Assembly (NCBI RefSeq): GCF_018860805.1
Contig: NZ_JAHKQR010000003.1
Location: 496,001 to 560,000 of the forward strand
Origin: Aestuariibacter sp. A3R04
GTDB lineage: Bacteria; Pseudomonadota; Gammaproteobacteria; Enterobacterales; Alteromonadaceae
Reading direction: 5' to 3'
Length of the DNA stretch: 64,000 bases
Shown here: piece by piece, positions 27,186 to 37,211 of the stretch
Layout of the letters: each line of letters begins with the position of its first letter
Numbering within the stretch: the stretch's first letter is position 1
Notes under the pieces: model-generated
The model's input: only the letters and a program-made list of their open reading frames with translations
What the model was told of the DNA's origin: nothing
Databases searched by the model: none
Program-made: the position numbers and the translations under genes

Positions 27186-28358
27186 ATGGAAAATGTGGAT
27201 ATCGCTATTGTTGGCGGCGGCATGGTTGGGCTGAGCTTAGCGGCTGCGCTGGAAGGCAGCGGGTTGTCGGTGGCGGTGATAAGCGATCAACCTTTCTACC
27301 GCAAACTGACAGACGCACCCGAATTGCGGGTGAGTGCCATTAATAGTGCGAACCAGCAAACCCTTACTGATGCCGGTGTTTGGCAGCATCTCAATGAAGC
27401 GCGTATCAGTGCATATGACGCCATGTCTGTGTGGGACAAGGACAGCTTTGGCGAAATTCATTTTTCCAAAGAAGACTTACCCGCGCCCCACCTTGGCCAC
27501 ATTATTGAAAATCAAAACCTGGTGAACGCACTGGCAGGGCGGCTAGAGCAGGGTGCCAGTACGAAAATGGTTTGCGGCAGTATAAGCAAAATTCTGTGGG
27601 GAAAAAAAGACACTATGGTGATGCTGGACAATGACGATGTTATTGCTTGTCGTCTGGTGGTGGGCGCGGATGGTGCCAATTCCTTTATTCGCCAGCAGGC
27701 GCAACTGCCACTGTCGTTTAAGGATTACGGGCACACCGCAATTGTTGCCACCATTAAAACTGCGCAACCTCATGATCAGTGTGCCAGACAAGTGTTTACT
27801 CCCGATGGCCCATTGGCCTTGCTGCCACTGGCCGATCCGCACCTTTGCTCTATTGTTTGGTCGCAAAATAAAGCGGTGGCGAAAGAGCTGTTGTTGTTGA
27901 ACGGGAGAGATTTTGCCCATCGGCTTACTGCAACCACTAACAGTGTGCTGGGCGTGGCTGAACTGCAGGGTGAAAGAGTGAGTTTCCCACTCACGATGCG
28001 CTACGCCCGACAGTGGGCAAAAAACGGTGTGGTTATCATTGGTGATGCCGCTCACACCATTCATCCGTTGGCCGGGCAGGGAGTAAATTTAGGCATGCGT
28101 GATGCTTTTGCCCTGGCAGAAACGCTTTGTCATTGTAATGAACAGCACAAAGACTTCGGTGAACTTCGCAATTTACGCTCGTTTGAGCGGGCCAGAAAAG
28201 CAGATGCCGCCACCGTCATTGCGGCTATGGAAGGGTTTAAGACACTCTTTGCCGGTGACAACCCGCTGAAAAAAATAGTTCGTGGTGTGGGGTTGATTGC
28301 CACCGATTCCATGCCTGTGGTGAAAAAGAAGTGGCTTCAGCAGGCGATGGGGTGGTAG
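27186..28358 (+). CDS. ubiI: 2-octaprenylphenol hydroxylase (VisC/UbiI)
   Basis: A FAD monooxygenase of ubiquinone synthesis (C5 hydroxylation). It has the N-terminal IAIVGGGMVGLSLAAAL, the internal VVGADGANSFIRQ and the C-terminal GDAAHTIHPLAGQGVNLGMRDA. It is 390 aa. It begins 9 bp after ubiH with GAGGAG just before the ATG, so it is part of the same operon. In E. coli gcvTHP follows directly; here a porin and a LysR gene are inserted before gcvT. Confidence 0.93.
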   Translation: MENVDIAIVGGGMVGLSLAAALEGSGLSVAVISDQPFYRKLTDAPELRVSAINSANQQTLTDAGVWQHLNEARISAYDAMSVWDKDSFGEIHFSKEDLPAPHLGHIIENQNLVNALAGRLEQGASTKMVCGSISKILWGKKDTMVMLDNDDVIACRLVVGADGANSFIRQQAQLPLSFKDYGHTAIVATIKTAQPHDQCARQVFTPDGPLALLPLADPHLCSIVWSQNKAVAKELLLLNGRDFAHRLTATTNSVLGVAELQGERVSFPLTMRYARQWAKNGVVIIGDAAHTIHPLAGQGVNLGMRDAFALAETLCHCNEQHKDFGELRNLRSFERARKADAATVIAAMEGFKTLFAGDNPLKKIVRGVGLIATDSMPVVKKKWLQQAMGW

Positions 28359-28378
28359 CTCAGGCTGCGGGGCGTGAA

Positions 28379-29569
28379 TTAAAAACTCACGTCCCATTGT
28401 AGCCGCCAGGTTAGTCTGTCACCAATCTCGTGGCTTCGCTGCTGCATAGTAATTTCACTGATTTCTGCGGTAACTTTGTTTTTGTGTCCGTTAAAGAACC
28501 AGTTGAGTGCCAGGGTTTGTTCGCTAAACCTCTCGCTGTTGCTTGCCACATCGGGCTTGTAGGTGGCATAACGCGCTGCCAGTTCAAGTGGCGCTGGCCA
28601 CCATGAAAATTGCTCATTGAGAAAATATCCCGCCTGCACGTAGTAGCCTCGCAATGTTTTTTGTTGATTGCCATTCACTCGGTCAGTGACGTCCTTTTCG
28701 TGATATTCGGCTTGTCCATTGAACCCCTGATAGAACAGTGCGCCATCAACAACAAATTGCTTCACATCGTACTGACCCGGCGTTTCCCCAATATCAATGT
28801 TGTTAAGCGCACCGGGGCCGGATGATGAAAACCGGGTATAAATACTTCTGTATTTTGCACCGGCAATGGCGATAGCCGCTTCAGGTTTTTCCGTTCGCTG
28901 TAGATCACTGTTTTTAAAATCCACTTTTTTGCCCAATAGGTTCCACTGTAACCGCGAAGCGTACATCGCGTTGCCGTCGTGGTTGTGATATTCCCCGCGG
29001 CCCGAGCCGGTAAATACGCCAGCCCAGTAATTGACATTCACGGCGCCGCCGTTGTCGATGTGACCATACAGCGATATGCCCTGTTGACGATCAAGGGTGA
29101 AAATGCGGTTAATGATGGAGCGATCCATCATTTGCTGTCCGCCACTGCTTACACTGCGTTCGCGAGAATACTCCACTTTCCACTGGCCGGCTTTTAAGTT
29201 TAGTGGCGCGTATTTTTCCAGAGCGATGGTGGCATTCAGGGTGCGGTTATCGGCAGCATCGTATTCCACTGCGTATTTTATCCAGCTTTTGTATGCATGG
29301 CCGTTAACTTTTATTCTCGCCCGGTTAATATCGAACTGGTTGCCATAATGTTGGATGAAATCGCCGGGATCATTGGGTTGTCCGGCACCTGGTGCTGCAA
29401 AGCGGAATTGTGTTCGGCCACGTACTTGAACGGAAAAGCGACTATCGTCAGTGGTGTAATTGAGCCCGTTTCCGTCGTAGCCTGAAAATAGGGTGGAGAG
29501 AGCGTGGGCGTACGTGCCTGGTGCTATCAATAAAAAGAATAAAAAGCCGTAGTGAGACAACTTGAACAT
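28379..29569 (-). CDS. Phosphate-selective porin O/P-like outer-membrane protein
   Basis: The N-terminus is a signal peptide (FFLLIAPGTYAHA). The mature protein resembles the porin O/P family: SVQVRGRTQFRFAAPG near the start, NQFDINRARIKVNGHAYKSWIKYAVEYDAAD, and a terminal beta strand ending in aromatic F (WRLQWDVSF). It should form an outer-membrane channel for anions or another small solute, but specificity is not readable. It converges with ubiI. The start at 29569 (MFKLSHYG) is preferred over 29593, which would place eight extra residues before the signal peptide. Confidence 0.82.
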   Translation of the reverse strand: MFKLSHYGFLFFLLIAPGTYAHALSTLFSGYDGNGLNYTTDDSRFSVQVRGRTQFRFAAPGAGQPNDPGDFIQHYGNQFDINRARIKVNGHAYKSWIKYAVEYDAADNRTLNATIALEKYAPLNLKAGQWKVEYSRERSVSSGGQQMMDRSIINRIFTLDRQQGISLYGHIDNGGAVNVNYWAGVFTGSGRGEYHNHDGNAMYASRLQWNLLGKKVDFKNSDLQRTEKPEAAIAIAGAKYRSIYTRFSSSGPGALNNIDIGETPGQYDVKQFVVDGALFYQGFNGQAEYHEKDVTDRVNGNQQKTLRGYYVQAGYFLNEQFSWWPAPLELAARYATYKPDVASNSERFSEQTLALNWFFNGHKNKVTAEISEITMQQRSHEIGDRLTWRLQWDVSF

Positions 29570-29675
29570 CAAGATACGCCTTAAAAATGACAATTTGCGC
29601 GGAGTTTATCGCCTTTAGTTTAATAATCAATGCTGATTGTCACAAAAGTGTCATAATTATTGGGCGCGGCAAATG

Positions 29676-30524
29676 CTATCGCTGTAATCGGGATTTTATA
29701 AATTCTGCCAATGTACGGCTAATAACCGGGTGTTGCGTATCTTGATTAAACAAGCTGATATTAACTTTGCCTAAACGGGGCAGGCGACTGTCTTTTAGCA
29801 TGGTGAGGTTTTCAGGCATACTCGAACGGGCCAGGGCGGTGATCCCCAACCCTTGTTGAATGGCGGCCACCAAGCCACCGAGATCGGCGTTAGTATAGGT
29901 AATTTTCCATACACGGGTTTGCTGTTTGAGTTCATCGATAACCCGACTGCGGTACATGCAGCCATCGGGGGCCAACACCAGAGAAATATTGTCTCCAACC
30001 ACGGGGCGATTGGCATCTCCCACCCACACTACATCATCCTCTAGTACGATTTCGCCTGTGGTTTCCTCATTGGGGTTCGTCAGCGCAAGAATCAGATCGA
30101 ACTGATTGCGCTTAGAGGCGTGTAACAAATCGCGGCTCAACAACGAGGTGACTTCCAGTGATACATCGGGATAACGTTTAGAAAACTCGCCAATTAAGCC
30201 GGGTAAAAGTGTTGAAGCAAACTCGTTGGGAATGCCCAGGCGCAATCGGCCGGACAAAGGCGCAGGTGTGAGAGAACGAAAAATAGCATCGTTTAATTCC
30301 AGTAGTTCTTTCGCTTTGGGATAAAGCCAGTTGCCATCGTTGCTGGGCAAGTGCCGCTGACCCACTTTTGTAAACAGCTTGCGGTCAACTTGTTCTTCCA
30401 GCTTTTTTATTTGTAAGCTAATAGCAGGTTGGGAGCGCCCGAGCCACTCTCCGGCTTTCGCATAGCCGCCTTGTTCAATTACGCTCACAAAGGTGCGCAG
30501 GTTATCCATAGAAAGCTGTTTCAT
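29676..30524 (-). CDS. LysR-family transcriptional regulator divergent from gcvT
   Basis: The N-terminal helix-turn-helix (LRTFVSVIEQGGYAKAGEWLGRSQPAISLQIKKLEEQV) and the effector domain are canonical. At 282 aa it is slightly short, within the family range. It is divergent from gcvT, with an inverted repeat between the two genes, so it could control gcvT in the manner of GcvA. Its HTH does not look specifically like GcvA, so the target is inference. The porin at 28.4 kb lies downstream on the same strand. Confidence 0.9.
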   Translation of the reverse strand: MKQLSMDNLRTFVSVIEQGGYAKAGEWLGRSQPAISLQIKKLEEQVDRKLFTKVGQRHLPSNDGNWLYPKAKELLELNDAIFRSLTPAPLSGRLRLGIPNEFASTLLPGLIGEFSKRYPDVSLEVTSLLSRDLLHASKRNQFDLILALTNPNEETTGEIVLEDDVVWVGDANRPVVGDNISLVLAPDGCMYRSRVIDELKQQTRVWKITYTNADLGGLVAAIQQGLGITALARSSMPENLTMLKDSRLPRLGKVNISLFNQDTQHPVISRTLAEFIKSRLQR

Positions 30525-30553
30525 AATGATTTGAAATACTGATGATATTGCTT

Positions 30554-30580
30554 CATTACATTATAAATGCAAATGTAATG
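30554..30580. promoter_or_regulatory. Inverted repeat, probable LysR operator
   Basis: CATTACATT (30554-30562) and AATGTAATG (30572-30580) form a perfect 9-bp inverted repeat with a 9-bp centre, about 30-56 bp upstream of the LysR start and just upstream of the gcvT promoter. The symmetry and place fit a LysR-type recognition site. Confidence 0.65.
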
Positions 30581-30595
30581 ATAAGAAATTCCAAT

Positions 30596-30625
30596 TTGAA
30601 AGCCATTTACAATAAAACCTATACT
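30596..30625 (+). promoter_or_regulatory. gcvT: gcvT promoter
   Basis: TTGAAA (30596-30601) and TATACT (30620-30625) are spaced by 18 bp. The predicted 5' leader is only about 33 nt, leaving no room for a glycine riboswitch, which precedes gcvT in many relatives. Confidence 0.6.
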
Positions 30626-30664
30626 TTGGTCTGTTTTTTATCATATCGAAACGGATAAAGTCAC

Positions 30665-31744
30665 ATGTCTAACACCACCGCATTACACGCTAAGCATCTT
30701 GAAGCTGGCGCGAAAATGGTCGATTTCTTCGGCTGGGATATGCCCATTAACTACGGTTCACAAATTGAAGAGCACCACGCAGTGCGGAACGATGCCGGTA
30801 TGTTTGATGTATCGCACATGACCATCGTCGATGTAACCGGTGTTCAGGCGAAAAACTACCTGCGCTACCTGCTGGCAAACGACGTGGCCAAGTTGAAAGA
30901 CAAGGGTAAAGCGCTTTACAGCGGCATGTTGAATGAAGCTGGTGGCGTGGTTGACGACCTTATCGTTTATCACTTCGACGACACCAACTATCGTTTGGTT
31001 GTGAACTCTGCCACACGCGAAAAAGACATGAATTGGCTCAACGACAAAGCCAGCGGTTTCGATGTAACGATTACAGAAAAACCCGACTTTGCGATGATTG
31101 CGGTACAAGGCCCCAATGCTAAGGAAAAGGCTGCGTCTTTGTTTTCAGAAGCACAAAAAGAAGCTGTGACTGGCATGAAACCCTTTTACGGTGTGCAAGC
31201 AGAAGACTTATTTATTGCTACCACAGGCTATACCGGTGAAGCGGGTTACGAAATTATGGTGCCCACCAGCCAGGCTGGTCAGTTTTGGCAGGGGTTATTG
31301 GATGCAGGCGTAAAACCCTGTGGCTTGGGTGCACGTGATACGCTGCGTTTAGAGGCTGGCATGAACCTGTACGGACAAGACATGGATGAAACCGTGTCTC
31401 CGCTGGCTGCCAATATGGGCTGGACGATTACCTGGGAGCCGACTGACCGCGATTTTGTCGGCCGCAAAGCCCTTGAAGCCCAGAAAGCAGAGGGCACCGA
31501 AAAGCTGGTAGGGCTGGTTATGACAGAAAAAGGCGTGTTGCGCCATGGCCTGAAAGTAAAAACACAATCTGGAGAAGGCGTGATCACATCAGGTACTTTC
31601 TCACCAACATTAGGACATTCTATTGCACTGGCCCGCGTGCCCGCCGATACAACTGATACCGTAGAGGTGGAAATGCGTAAAAAGTGGGTTACAGTAAGTG
31701 TGGTTAAGCCCAGCTTTGTTCGCAATGGTAAAAGTGTATTGTAA
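30665..31744 (+). CDS. gcvT: Glycine cleavage system T protein (aminomethyltransferase)
   Basis: GcvT transfers the methylene group from aminomethyl-lipoyl GcvH to tetrahydrofolate, releasing ammonia. Typical blocks include [20 protein letters not shown] near the start, FDVSHM, the [12 protein letters not shown] motif and [23 protein letters not shown]. It is 359 aa, the usual length. gcvH follows after 32 bp. lpdA, which supplies the L protein, is at 6.2 kb. Confidence 0.97.
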   Translation: MSNTTALHAKHLEAGAKMVDFFGWDMPINYGSQIEEHHAVRNDAGMFDVSHMTIVDVTGVQAKNYLRYLLANDVAKLKDKGKALYSGMLNEAGGVVDDLIVYHFDDTNYRLVVNSATREKDMNWLNDKASGFDVTITEKPDFAMIAVQGPNAKEKAASLFSEAQKEAVTGMKPFYGVQAEDLFIATTGYTGEAGYEIMVPTSQAGQFWQGLLDAGVKPCGLGARDTLRLEAGMNLYGQDMDETVSPLAANMGWTITWEPTDRDFVGRKALEAQKAEGTEKLVGLVMTEKGVLRHGLKVKTQSGEGVITSGTFSPTLGHSIALARVPADTTDTVEVEMRKKWVTVSVVKPSFVRNGKSVL

Positions 31745-31776
31745 TCCCAACTTCAAGGAATAATCAGGAATTTATT

Positions 31777-32166
31777 ATGAGCAATATCCCAACAGATTTA
31801 CGTTATGCATCAACTCACGAATGGGTTCGTCCGGATGGCGACGGTGTGTTTACTGTAGGCATTTCAGAGCACGCGCAGGAATTACTTGGCGATATGGTTT
31901 TTGTCGATTTGCCTGATGTAGGCGATGCGGTGAGTACTGGTGATGATGTGGCCGTTGCAGAATCTGTCAAAGCGGCGTCAGATGTATATGCACCTATAAG
32001 CGGTGAAATAGTGGCTGTTAACGAAGCGCTGGAAGATGCGCCTGAACAAGTGAACAGCGACCCATACGGCGACGGTTGGTTATTTAAAATTAAAGCAGAA
32101 GACCCTGCAGAAGTTGAAGGGTTGCTTGACGCTGAAGGTTACGAAAACAGCATCGACGAAGACTAA
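31777..32166 (+). CDS. gcvH: Glycine cleavage system H protein
   Basis: The lipoyl-carrying shuttle of the glycine cleavage system. At 129 aa it matches E. coli GcvH. The lipoylation site is the Lys in [18 protein letters not shown] (near residue 65), and the opening [14 protein letters not shown] is characteristic. It lies between gcvT and gcvP; a terminator-like hairpin follows it. Confidence 0.97.
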   Translation: MSNIPTDLRYASTHEWVRPDGDGVFTVGISEHAQELLGDMVFVDLPDVGDAVSTGDDVAVAESVKAASDVYAPISGEIVAVNEALEDAPEQVNSDPYGDGWLFKIKAEDPAEVEGLLDAEGYENSIDED

Positions 32167-32193
32167 GCTGTCTGCGTTGCAACCATACTGATT

Positions 32194-32219
32194 AAAGGGG
32201 TACGCGTTTACCCCTTTTT
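32194..32219 (+). terminator. Terminator-like hairpin between gcvH and gcvP
   Basis: AAAGGGGTA (32194-32202) pairs with TACCCCTTT (32209-32217), followed by TTG after a five-T run. It would lower gcvP transcription relative to gcvTH, unless read through. Confidence 0.75.
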
Positions 32220-32252
32220 GTTTATAACCCATTGCAAGTGCTTAACAAAACT

Positions 32253-35150
32253 ATGTCGAATTCATCAATTACCCTGGCTCAGTTGGAGCAAAAAAATGCC
32301 TTTACCCGTCGCCATATCGGCCCAGGAGAGGAAGAAATTCAATCGATGCTGGCAGCGGTGGGCGCTGACTCTCTGTCTGATTTAATGGCGCAAACCGTAC
32401 CCGCAGCTATTCAGCTGGAGAAGCCTATTGAAACCGGTGATGGCGCGACAGAAGTAGAAGCACTGGCAGCGCTGAAGGCCGTTGCATCTAAGAACAAAAT
32501 TAACCGCTCTTTCATTGGCATGGGCTATTACGACACCCATGTTCCTAACGTTATCTTGCGCAATGTATTGGAAAACCCGGGGTGGTACACTGCTTACACG
32601 CCGTATCAGCCTGAAATTGCCCAGGGCCGTTTAGAAGCTATTCTCAATTTTCAGCAGGTGACCATTGATTTAACCGGCTTAGAGTTAGCGTCGGCCTCTT
32701 TGCTTGACGAAGGCACGGCTGCAGCAGAAGCCATGGCGTTGGCCAAGCGTGTCTCAAAAAACAAAAAGGCCAACCTGTATTTCATCGCCGATGACGTGCA
32801 CCCGCAAACCCGTGATGTGGTAGAAACCCGTGCTGAAATGTTTGGTTTTGGTATTGTTACTGGCCCTGCTGAAGAAGCGGCTGAGCACGACGTATTCGGT
32901 GCATTGTTGCAATATCCTACGACAACCGGCGAAGTGAAAGACATCCGCGATATCATCGCTGCAGTGCAGGCCAAAAAAGGGATTGTGGCAGTAGCAGCAG
33001 ATTTAATGAGTTTAGTATTACTGAAATCTCCCGGCGAATTAGGTGCTGATGTGGCGCTTGGTAGCGCACAACGCTTTGGTGTGCCAATGGGATACGGTGG
33101 CCCACATGCGGCCTTTTTTGCTACTCGCGACAGTTATAAGCGTTCGTTACCTGGCCGTATTATTGGGGTAAGTAAAGATACCCGTGGTCGCCCGGCATTG
33201 CGTATGGCGCTGCAAACCCGCGAACAACACATTCGACGTGAAAAAGCCAACTCTAACATTTGTACCGCGCAGGTGTTGCTGGCAAATATGGCATCGTTCT
33301 ATGCGGTATATCACGGCCCTGAAGGTTTAAAAACCATTGCTAATCGCATTCACCGGTTTGCCGACATTTTGGCGACAGGCCTTACCCAGAAAGGATTGGC
33401 ACTTAAGCACAGTACGTATTTCGACACGCTTACTGTAATGGTAGATAACAAAGCCGGTGTGCTGGAAGCCGCCTACACCAAAGGCATGAACCTGCGCGCT
33501 GATCTCGACGGTGCCGTGGGCATAGCACTGGATGAAACCACCACACGCAGCGATATCATCAATTTGTTCGACGTATTGTTAGGTGATGAACACGGGCTTA
33601 CCGTAGAAGACCTCGATGCTGAAGTAACTACACAGGGCAGTCAGTCTATTCCCGCGGATTTAGTGCGTACGTCAGACATTCTCACTCATGAGGTGTTTAA
33701 TCAGTATCACTCTGAAACAGAAATGCTGCGCTATATTAAGTCTTTGGAAAACAAAGATCTGTCGTTAAATCACTCAATGATTTCTCTTGGCTCATGCACC
33801 ATGAAGTTAAACGCTACGGCTGAAATGATACCGGTGACCTGGCCTGAGTTTGGTCAGCTACATCCGTTTGCGCCGGTGGATCAAGCTAGCGGTTATCAGG
33901 CCATGATAGGCGAATTGAGCAAATGGCTTATCAACATCACAGGTTACGACGCGCTTTCTATGCAGCCTAACTCAGGCGCACAGGGAGAATACGCGGGCCT
34001 TTTAGCCATTCAGCGCTATCACGAAAGCCGCGGCGAAGGGCACAGAAATGTGTGCTTAATTCCAAGTTCTGCTCACGGTACTAACCCAGCATCTGCGCAA
34101 ATGGTTAGTCTGAAAGTGGTGGTTGTGGCTTGTGACAAAAACGGAAACGTCGATTTAGCCGATTTACGCAAAAAAGCAGAAGAAGTGGGTGATAACCTGT
34201 CTTGCGCTATGATCACGTACCCGTCTACTCATGGTGTTTATGAAGAAACGATTCGCGAGATTTGTGACATCGTGCATGATCACGGTGGGCAAGTGTATAT
34301 GGATGGAGCCAATATGAATGCACAGGTAGGCATTACCGCGCCTGGCTTTATTGGCTCAGATGTTTCACACCTTAACCTGCACAAAACCTTCTGTATTCCG
34401 CACGGTGGCGGCGGCCCAGGTATGGGACCTATCGGTGTGAAGTCTCACCTTGCCCCATTCCTGCCAAACCATTCCGTGGTGAATATTGCTACAAGTGGTG
34501 AGAATTGCGGTGCGGTATCGGCTGCGCCATGGGGCAGTGCGTCTATTCTGCCCATTAGTTACATGTACATTAAAATGATGGGCTCTGCCGGTTTACGCAA
34601 AGCTACCCAGGTGGCCATTTTAAACGCCAACTATGTAGCTAAATCTTTAGAAGGGCATTATCCGGTGCTTTATAAAGGCCGTAATGACCGTGTGGCGCAC
34701 GAATGTATTATTGACTTGCGCCCCCTTAAAGAAGCCTCTGGCGTTACAGAAATGGACATTGCCAAGCGCCTGAATGACTACGGTTTCCACGCGCCTACCA
34801 TGAGCTTCCCGGTAGCTGGCACGCTAATGATTGAGCCCACGGAATCGGAAGCCAAGTACGAACTTGACCGTTTCGTTGAAGCCATGATCAGCATTCGCGA
34901 AGAAATTGCCAAGGTAGAAAGCGGTGAATGGGATGCCACCGACAACCCACTGCACAATGCGCCACACACATTAGCCGATATTTGCGACAACGATTGGAAC
35001 CGTAGCTATGACCGCCAGGTTGCGGCCTACCCAGTTGCCGCGGTAGCACGCAACAAGTTCTGGCCAAGTGTGAATCGTATTGATGATGTGTACGGCGACC
35101 GCAATTTGATTTGTTCTTGCCCGAGTATTGAGAGTTATTTGGACGAGTAG
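32253..35150 (+). CDS. gcvP: Glycine dehydrogenase (decarboxylating), P protein
   Basis: GcvP is the PLP enzyme that decarboxylates glycine and loads the aminomethyl group on GcvH. At 965 aa it is the fused P1/P2 form (E. coli 957). The PLP-binding lysine is in [19 protein letters not shown], and the N-terminal [13 protein letters not shown] is characteristic. ATG 32253 is preferred over an upstream TTG at 32232 because it gives the family N-terminus. Confidence 0.96.
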   Translation: MSNSSITLAQLEQKNAFTRRHIGPGEEEIQSMLAAVGADSLSDLMAQTVPAAIQLEKPIETGDGATEVEALAALKAVASKNKINRSFIGMGYYDTHVPNVILRNVLENPGWYTAYTPYQPEIAQGRLEAILNFQQVTIDLTGLELASASLLDEGTAAAEAMALAKRVSKNKKANLYFIADDVHPQTRDVVETRAEMFGFGIVTGPAEEAAEHDVFGALLQYPTTTGEVKDIRDIIAAVQAKKGIVAVAADLMSLVLLKSPGELGADVALGSAQRFGVPMGYGGPHAAFFATRDSYKRSLPGRIIGVSKDTRGRPALRMALQTREQHIRREKANSNICTAQVLLANMASFYAVYHGPEGLKTIANRIHRFADILATGLTQKGLALKHSTYFDTLTVMVDNKAGVLEAAYTKGMNLRADLDGAVGIALDETTTRSDIINLFDVLLGDEHGLTVEDLDAEVTTQGSQSIPADLVRTSDILTHEVFNQYHSETEMLRYIKSLENKDLSLNHSMISLGSCTMKLNATAEMIPVTWPEFGQLHPFAPVDQASGYQAMIGELSKWLINITGYDALSMQPNSGAQGEYAGLLAIQRYHESRGEGHRNVCLIPSSAHGTNPASAQMVSLKVVVVACDKNGNVDLADLRKKAEEVGDNLSCAMITYPSTHGVYEETIREICDIVHDHGGQVYMDGANMNAQVGITAPGFIGSDVSHLNLHKTFCIPHGGGGPGMGPIGVKSHLAPFLPNHSVVNIATSGENCGAVSAAPWGSASILPISYMYIKMMGSAGLRKATQVAILNANYVAKSLEGHYPVLYKGRNDRVAHECIIDLRPLKEASGVTEMDIAKRLNDYGFHAPTMSFPVAGTLMIEPTESEAKYELDRFVEAMISIREEIAKVESGEWDATDNPLHNAPHTLADICDNDWNRSYDRQVAAYPVAAVARNKFWPSVNRIDDVYGDRNLICSCPSIESYLDE

Positions 35151-35217
35151 GTTGGTTGTGTCGTCAGTTTCAAATGAAGTTTGTGACTGATGAAAGGCTC
35201 AAATAAATTGTTGGATA

Positions 35218-35242
35218 AGCGAGCGCAATGCTCGCTTTTTTT
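35218..35242 (+). terminator. Intrinsic terminator after gcvP
   Basis: AGCGAGC pairs with GCTCGCT over GCAAT, followed by a run of seven T. It marks the end of the core gcv region and the left edge of the cassette array. Confidence 0.9.
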
Positions 35243-35410
35243 GTGTGCATAAAATAAAAAGGAAAGTTTCCTTATTGGTAGTTCTTTAGCTCACAAGAAA
35301 TCAGCAGGATGTTGATTAGACAACATTTCCGTGTAAGAGTGAGAAAATAAAATTTGTGATGTGTGGATTTGGTCCGTGTTTTATTCAGGATTTTTTCCAC
35401 ACATTAAGCT
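35243..35410. other. Noncoding stretch left of the first cassette; possible attI or array remnant
   Basis: No gene is seen. The stretch ends at a cassette core site GTTATGC (35411-35417). In a complete integron attI and a divergent intI would lie here, but neither an integrase frame nor a clear second half of an attC is present, so this may be a deletion scar. Confidence 0.4.
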
Positions 35411-35432
35411 GTTATGCCCTCTTGGAAAACGA

Positions 35433-35966
35433 ATGTCTTCGAAAAGTAATTTCATTTTAATGGCTGAATACAATAAATGGATGAACGCATCTATCTATTC
35501 TGCTGCGTCGAATTTAAGCTCAGAGGAACTTGCCAAGGATAGAGGGGCTTTCTTTGGCTCTATCATTGGTACACTCAATCATATCTTGGTGGCAGATATA
35601 ATTTGGCTTAAACGTTTTGCCACTTATCCTAAAAATTTTTCTGCTTTAGATTCGTTAGCATCGAAGCCTAAACCTGAAAAACTAAATTCACTTCTGTTCT
35701 CAGAACTCGCCCTACTTAAACAAGAAAGGGTAAGTCTGGATAATACAATCTTGAATTTTGTTAATCAGCTTTCCGAGGGCATTTTAGCAAGTAACCTAAA
35801 CTATCAAAATATGGGAGGCGTCTCGTATTCAAAATGCTTCGCACATCTAGTGCTGCATTTCTTTAATCATCAAACTCATCATCGTGGACAGGTGTCTACA
35901 CTGTTATCACAACTTGGTGTAGATTTAGGCGTCACGGATTTGCTGGTTAAAATACCTAATGCGTAA
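35433..35966 (+). CDS. DinB-like four-helix protein (integron cassette 1)
   Basis: A 177-aa protein resembling the DinB superfamily. Possible metal-binding histidines lie in IGTLNHILVADIIWLKRF (near residue 47) and FFNHQTHHRGQVSTLL (near residues 146-154), the expected H...HxxxH arrangement. DinB-like proteins include thiol-dependent transferases and damage-induced proteins; the reaction here is unknown. It occupies a cassette that begins at GTTATGC (35411) and ends with attC1. The start at 35433 (MSSKSN) is preferred over 35361 because only 35433 lies inside the cassette. Confidence 0.82.
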   Translation: MSSKSNFILMAEYNKWMNASIYSAASNLSSEELAKDRGAFFGSIIGTLNHILVADIIWLKRFATYPKNFSALDSLASKPKPEKLNSLLFSELALLKQERVSLDNTILNFVNQLSEGILASNLNYQNMGGVSYSKCFAHLVLHFFNHQTHHRGQVSTLLSQLGVDLGVTDLLVKIPNA

Positions 35967-35969
35967 AGG

Positions 35970-36074
35970 GCATAACAAGGCGCTTAACTCGCTCACTTCG
36001 TTCGCTGGGACACAAATACGCGGCGGCTTCGCCATTTTCGCCGCATGTTTGTGCCCGTTAGCTTAGCGTTATGT
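35970..36074 (+). repeat. attC site 1 (integron cassette recombination site)
   Basis: An imperfect palindrome of about 105 bp bounded by R'' GCATAAC (35970-35976) and R' GTTATGT (36068-36074). R'' is the exact reverse complement of GTTATGC at the start of the same cassette (35411), as required when R' is restored in a circular cassette. The arms AACAAGGCGCTTAA and TTAGCTTAGC are the usual inner boxes of this attC type. Confidence 0.9.
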
Positions 36075-36091
36075 GTCACAAGGAGTAACGA

Positions 36092-36364
36092 GTGGGAATT
36101 GAACCATCGGCAACATGGCTACAAGTAGTCGCTGTATGTGGCGCAGTTGCAGCAATGCTATACGGCTTAAACATAATCTATAAGCGCGTCAAAGCTAAAA
36201 ACCAAGGCTTCGGCCCAGCTACGTTAAAAGCTGTTGGTGTTGTATTGTTTATTCCAACTATTTTAATTCTTGCTGTCGTGACTGATTTTCAATCTGAAAC
36301 CTTGGCTGCTTTACTAGGAACAGTCGCTGGCTATGTCCTCTCTAATGGCAAGTCCGATGACTAA
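36092..36364 (+). CDS. Small membrane protein with two helices (integron cassette 2)
   Basis: A 90-aa hypothetical protein starting with GTG after a strong AAGGAG. Two hydrophobic segments are visible: about residues 9-27 (LQVVAVCGAVAAMLYGLNI) and about 47-63 (AVGVVLFIPTILILAVV). A third weaker one follows near the C-terminus. It has no recognisable domain. It fills a cassette between attC1 and attC2; cassette proteins of this sort are often lineage-specific and of unknown role. Confidence 0.7.
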   Translation: MGIEPSATWLQVVAVCGAVAAMLYGLNIIYKRVKAKNQGFGPATLKAVGVVLFIPTILILAVVTDFQSETLAALLGTVAGYVLSNGKSDD

Positions 36365-36366
36365 AC

Positions 36367-36442
36367 ACATAACAAGAAAAGGCAGCATCGCCCCTGCGGG
36401 GCTGGACCTCGTTTCACTCGGCCGCTGCTATTGGCGTTAGGC
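36367..36442 (+). repeat. attC site 2
   Basis: About 76 bp, from R'' ACATAAC (36367-36373) to R' GTTAGGC (36436-36442). R'' is the exact complement of GTTATGT at the end of attC1, as expected for a cassette inserted there. Inner arms GGCAGC and GCTGC pair, and CCCC/GGGG forms the upper stem. Confidence 0.88.
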
Positions 36443-36452
36443 AATATGGAAG

Positions 36453-37211
36453 ATGAGTCCAATTAAAGAGTCTGAATCAGTATTAAAGGAATACTTAAAA
36501 ATAGCTACGAGCTACTCAATCCCCTTATTCTGGGGAACGATGGAAAGTGGAATCGCTCAAAATGGTACAGCATTTATTTTGGATACAGGAGTCAAGAAAT
36601 TTGTCGTAACTGCTGCTCATGTTTATCGTTCATACATAAAGCAAAAAAATGAAGGGAACGCTTCGATATGCCAGCTAGGGAAACTTGTTCTAGATTTAGA
36701 TAAGAGACTTCTCTCGATACCGAAATCTAAAGATATTGATATCGCTACATTTGAAATTCATGATGATGAAATTGAAACTATAGGCTCCAACGTATTAAGG
36801 GGGAGCAACCAAGTATGGCCCCCCTCTCGACCAGAGCAAGAGAATATGGTTGTTGTGTCCGGCTTTCCCGGAGTAGAGCGAAAAAAGAATGCAGTAGATT
36901 ACTATACCTTTGGTTATTACTGCTTTAATACGCCCATTAATACAGTTAGCGATAGACATTTTGGCTGTTCGTTTGACAGAGAATACTGGGTTGATGCTAT
37001 TGGTAAAGGAATGCCGCCGGATAACTATGATATGGGAGGAATCAGTGGTGCACCCGCAATTGCTCTTATACGGTCAGAGGTTGGGATTGTTACTTGGAGG
37101 TTGGCTGGAGTGGTATATGAGGCAACGGCATCCGAAATGCTTGGTGAGATCATGTTTGCTCACCATGCAGATTTTATTCAGGCTGATGGATCTATTATAG
37201 CTCATGCCTAA
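36453..37211 (+). CDS. Trypsin-like serine protease-fold protein (integron cassette 3)
   Basis: A 252-aa protein with the three regions of a chymotrypsin-fold protease: His in FVVTAAHVYRSY (H56), Asp in KDIDIATFEI (D96 or D94), and Ser in DMGGISGAPAIAL (S198, GxSGxP). GTAFILDTG before the His is also typical. There is no signal peptide, so it should act in the cytoplasm, which is unusual for trypsin-like enzymes and is seen in some stress and phage-defence proteins. Substrate and role are unknown. Its TAA stop lies inside attC3. AT-rich compared with the core genes, as expected for a cassette. Confidence 0.75.
   Translation: MSPIKESESVLKEYLKIATSYSIPLFWGTMESGIAQNGTAFILDTGVKKFVVTAAHVYRSYIKQKNEGNASICQLGKLVLDLDKRLLSIPKSKDIDIATFEIHDDEIETIGSNVLRGSNQVWPPSRPEQENMVVVSGFPGVERKKNAVDYYTFGYYCFNTPINTVSDRHFGCSFDREYWVDAIGKGMPPDNYDMGGISGAPAIALIRSEVGIVTWRLAGVVYEATASEMLGEIMFAHHADFIQADGSIIAHA

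Noticed and set aside
27543..28064. 173-aa minus-strand frame inside ubiI
   Set aside because: Antisense of a clear FAD monooxygenase; no start signal or known domain.
30525..30664. Glycine riboswitch upstream of gcvT
   Set aside because: No conserved glycine-aptamer blocks and too little space after the promoter.
35160..35420. attI site with a lost integrase gene
   Set aside because: Only a terminal GTTATGC core is visible; no integrase fragment or second binding site could be found.
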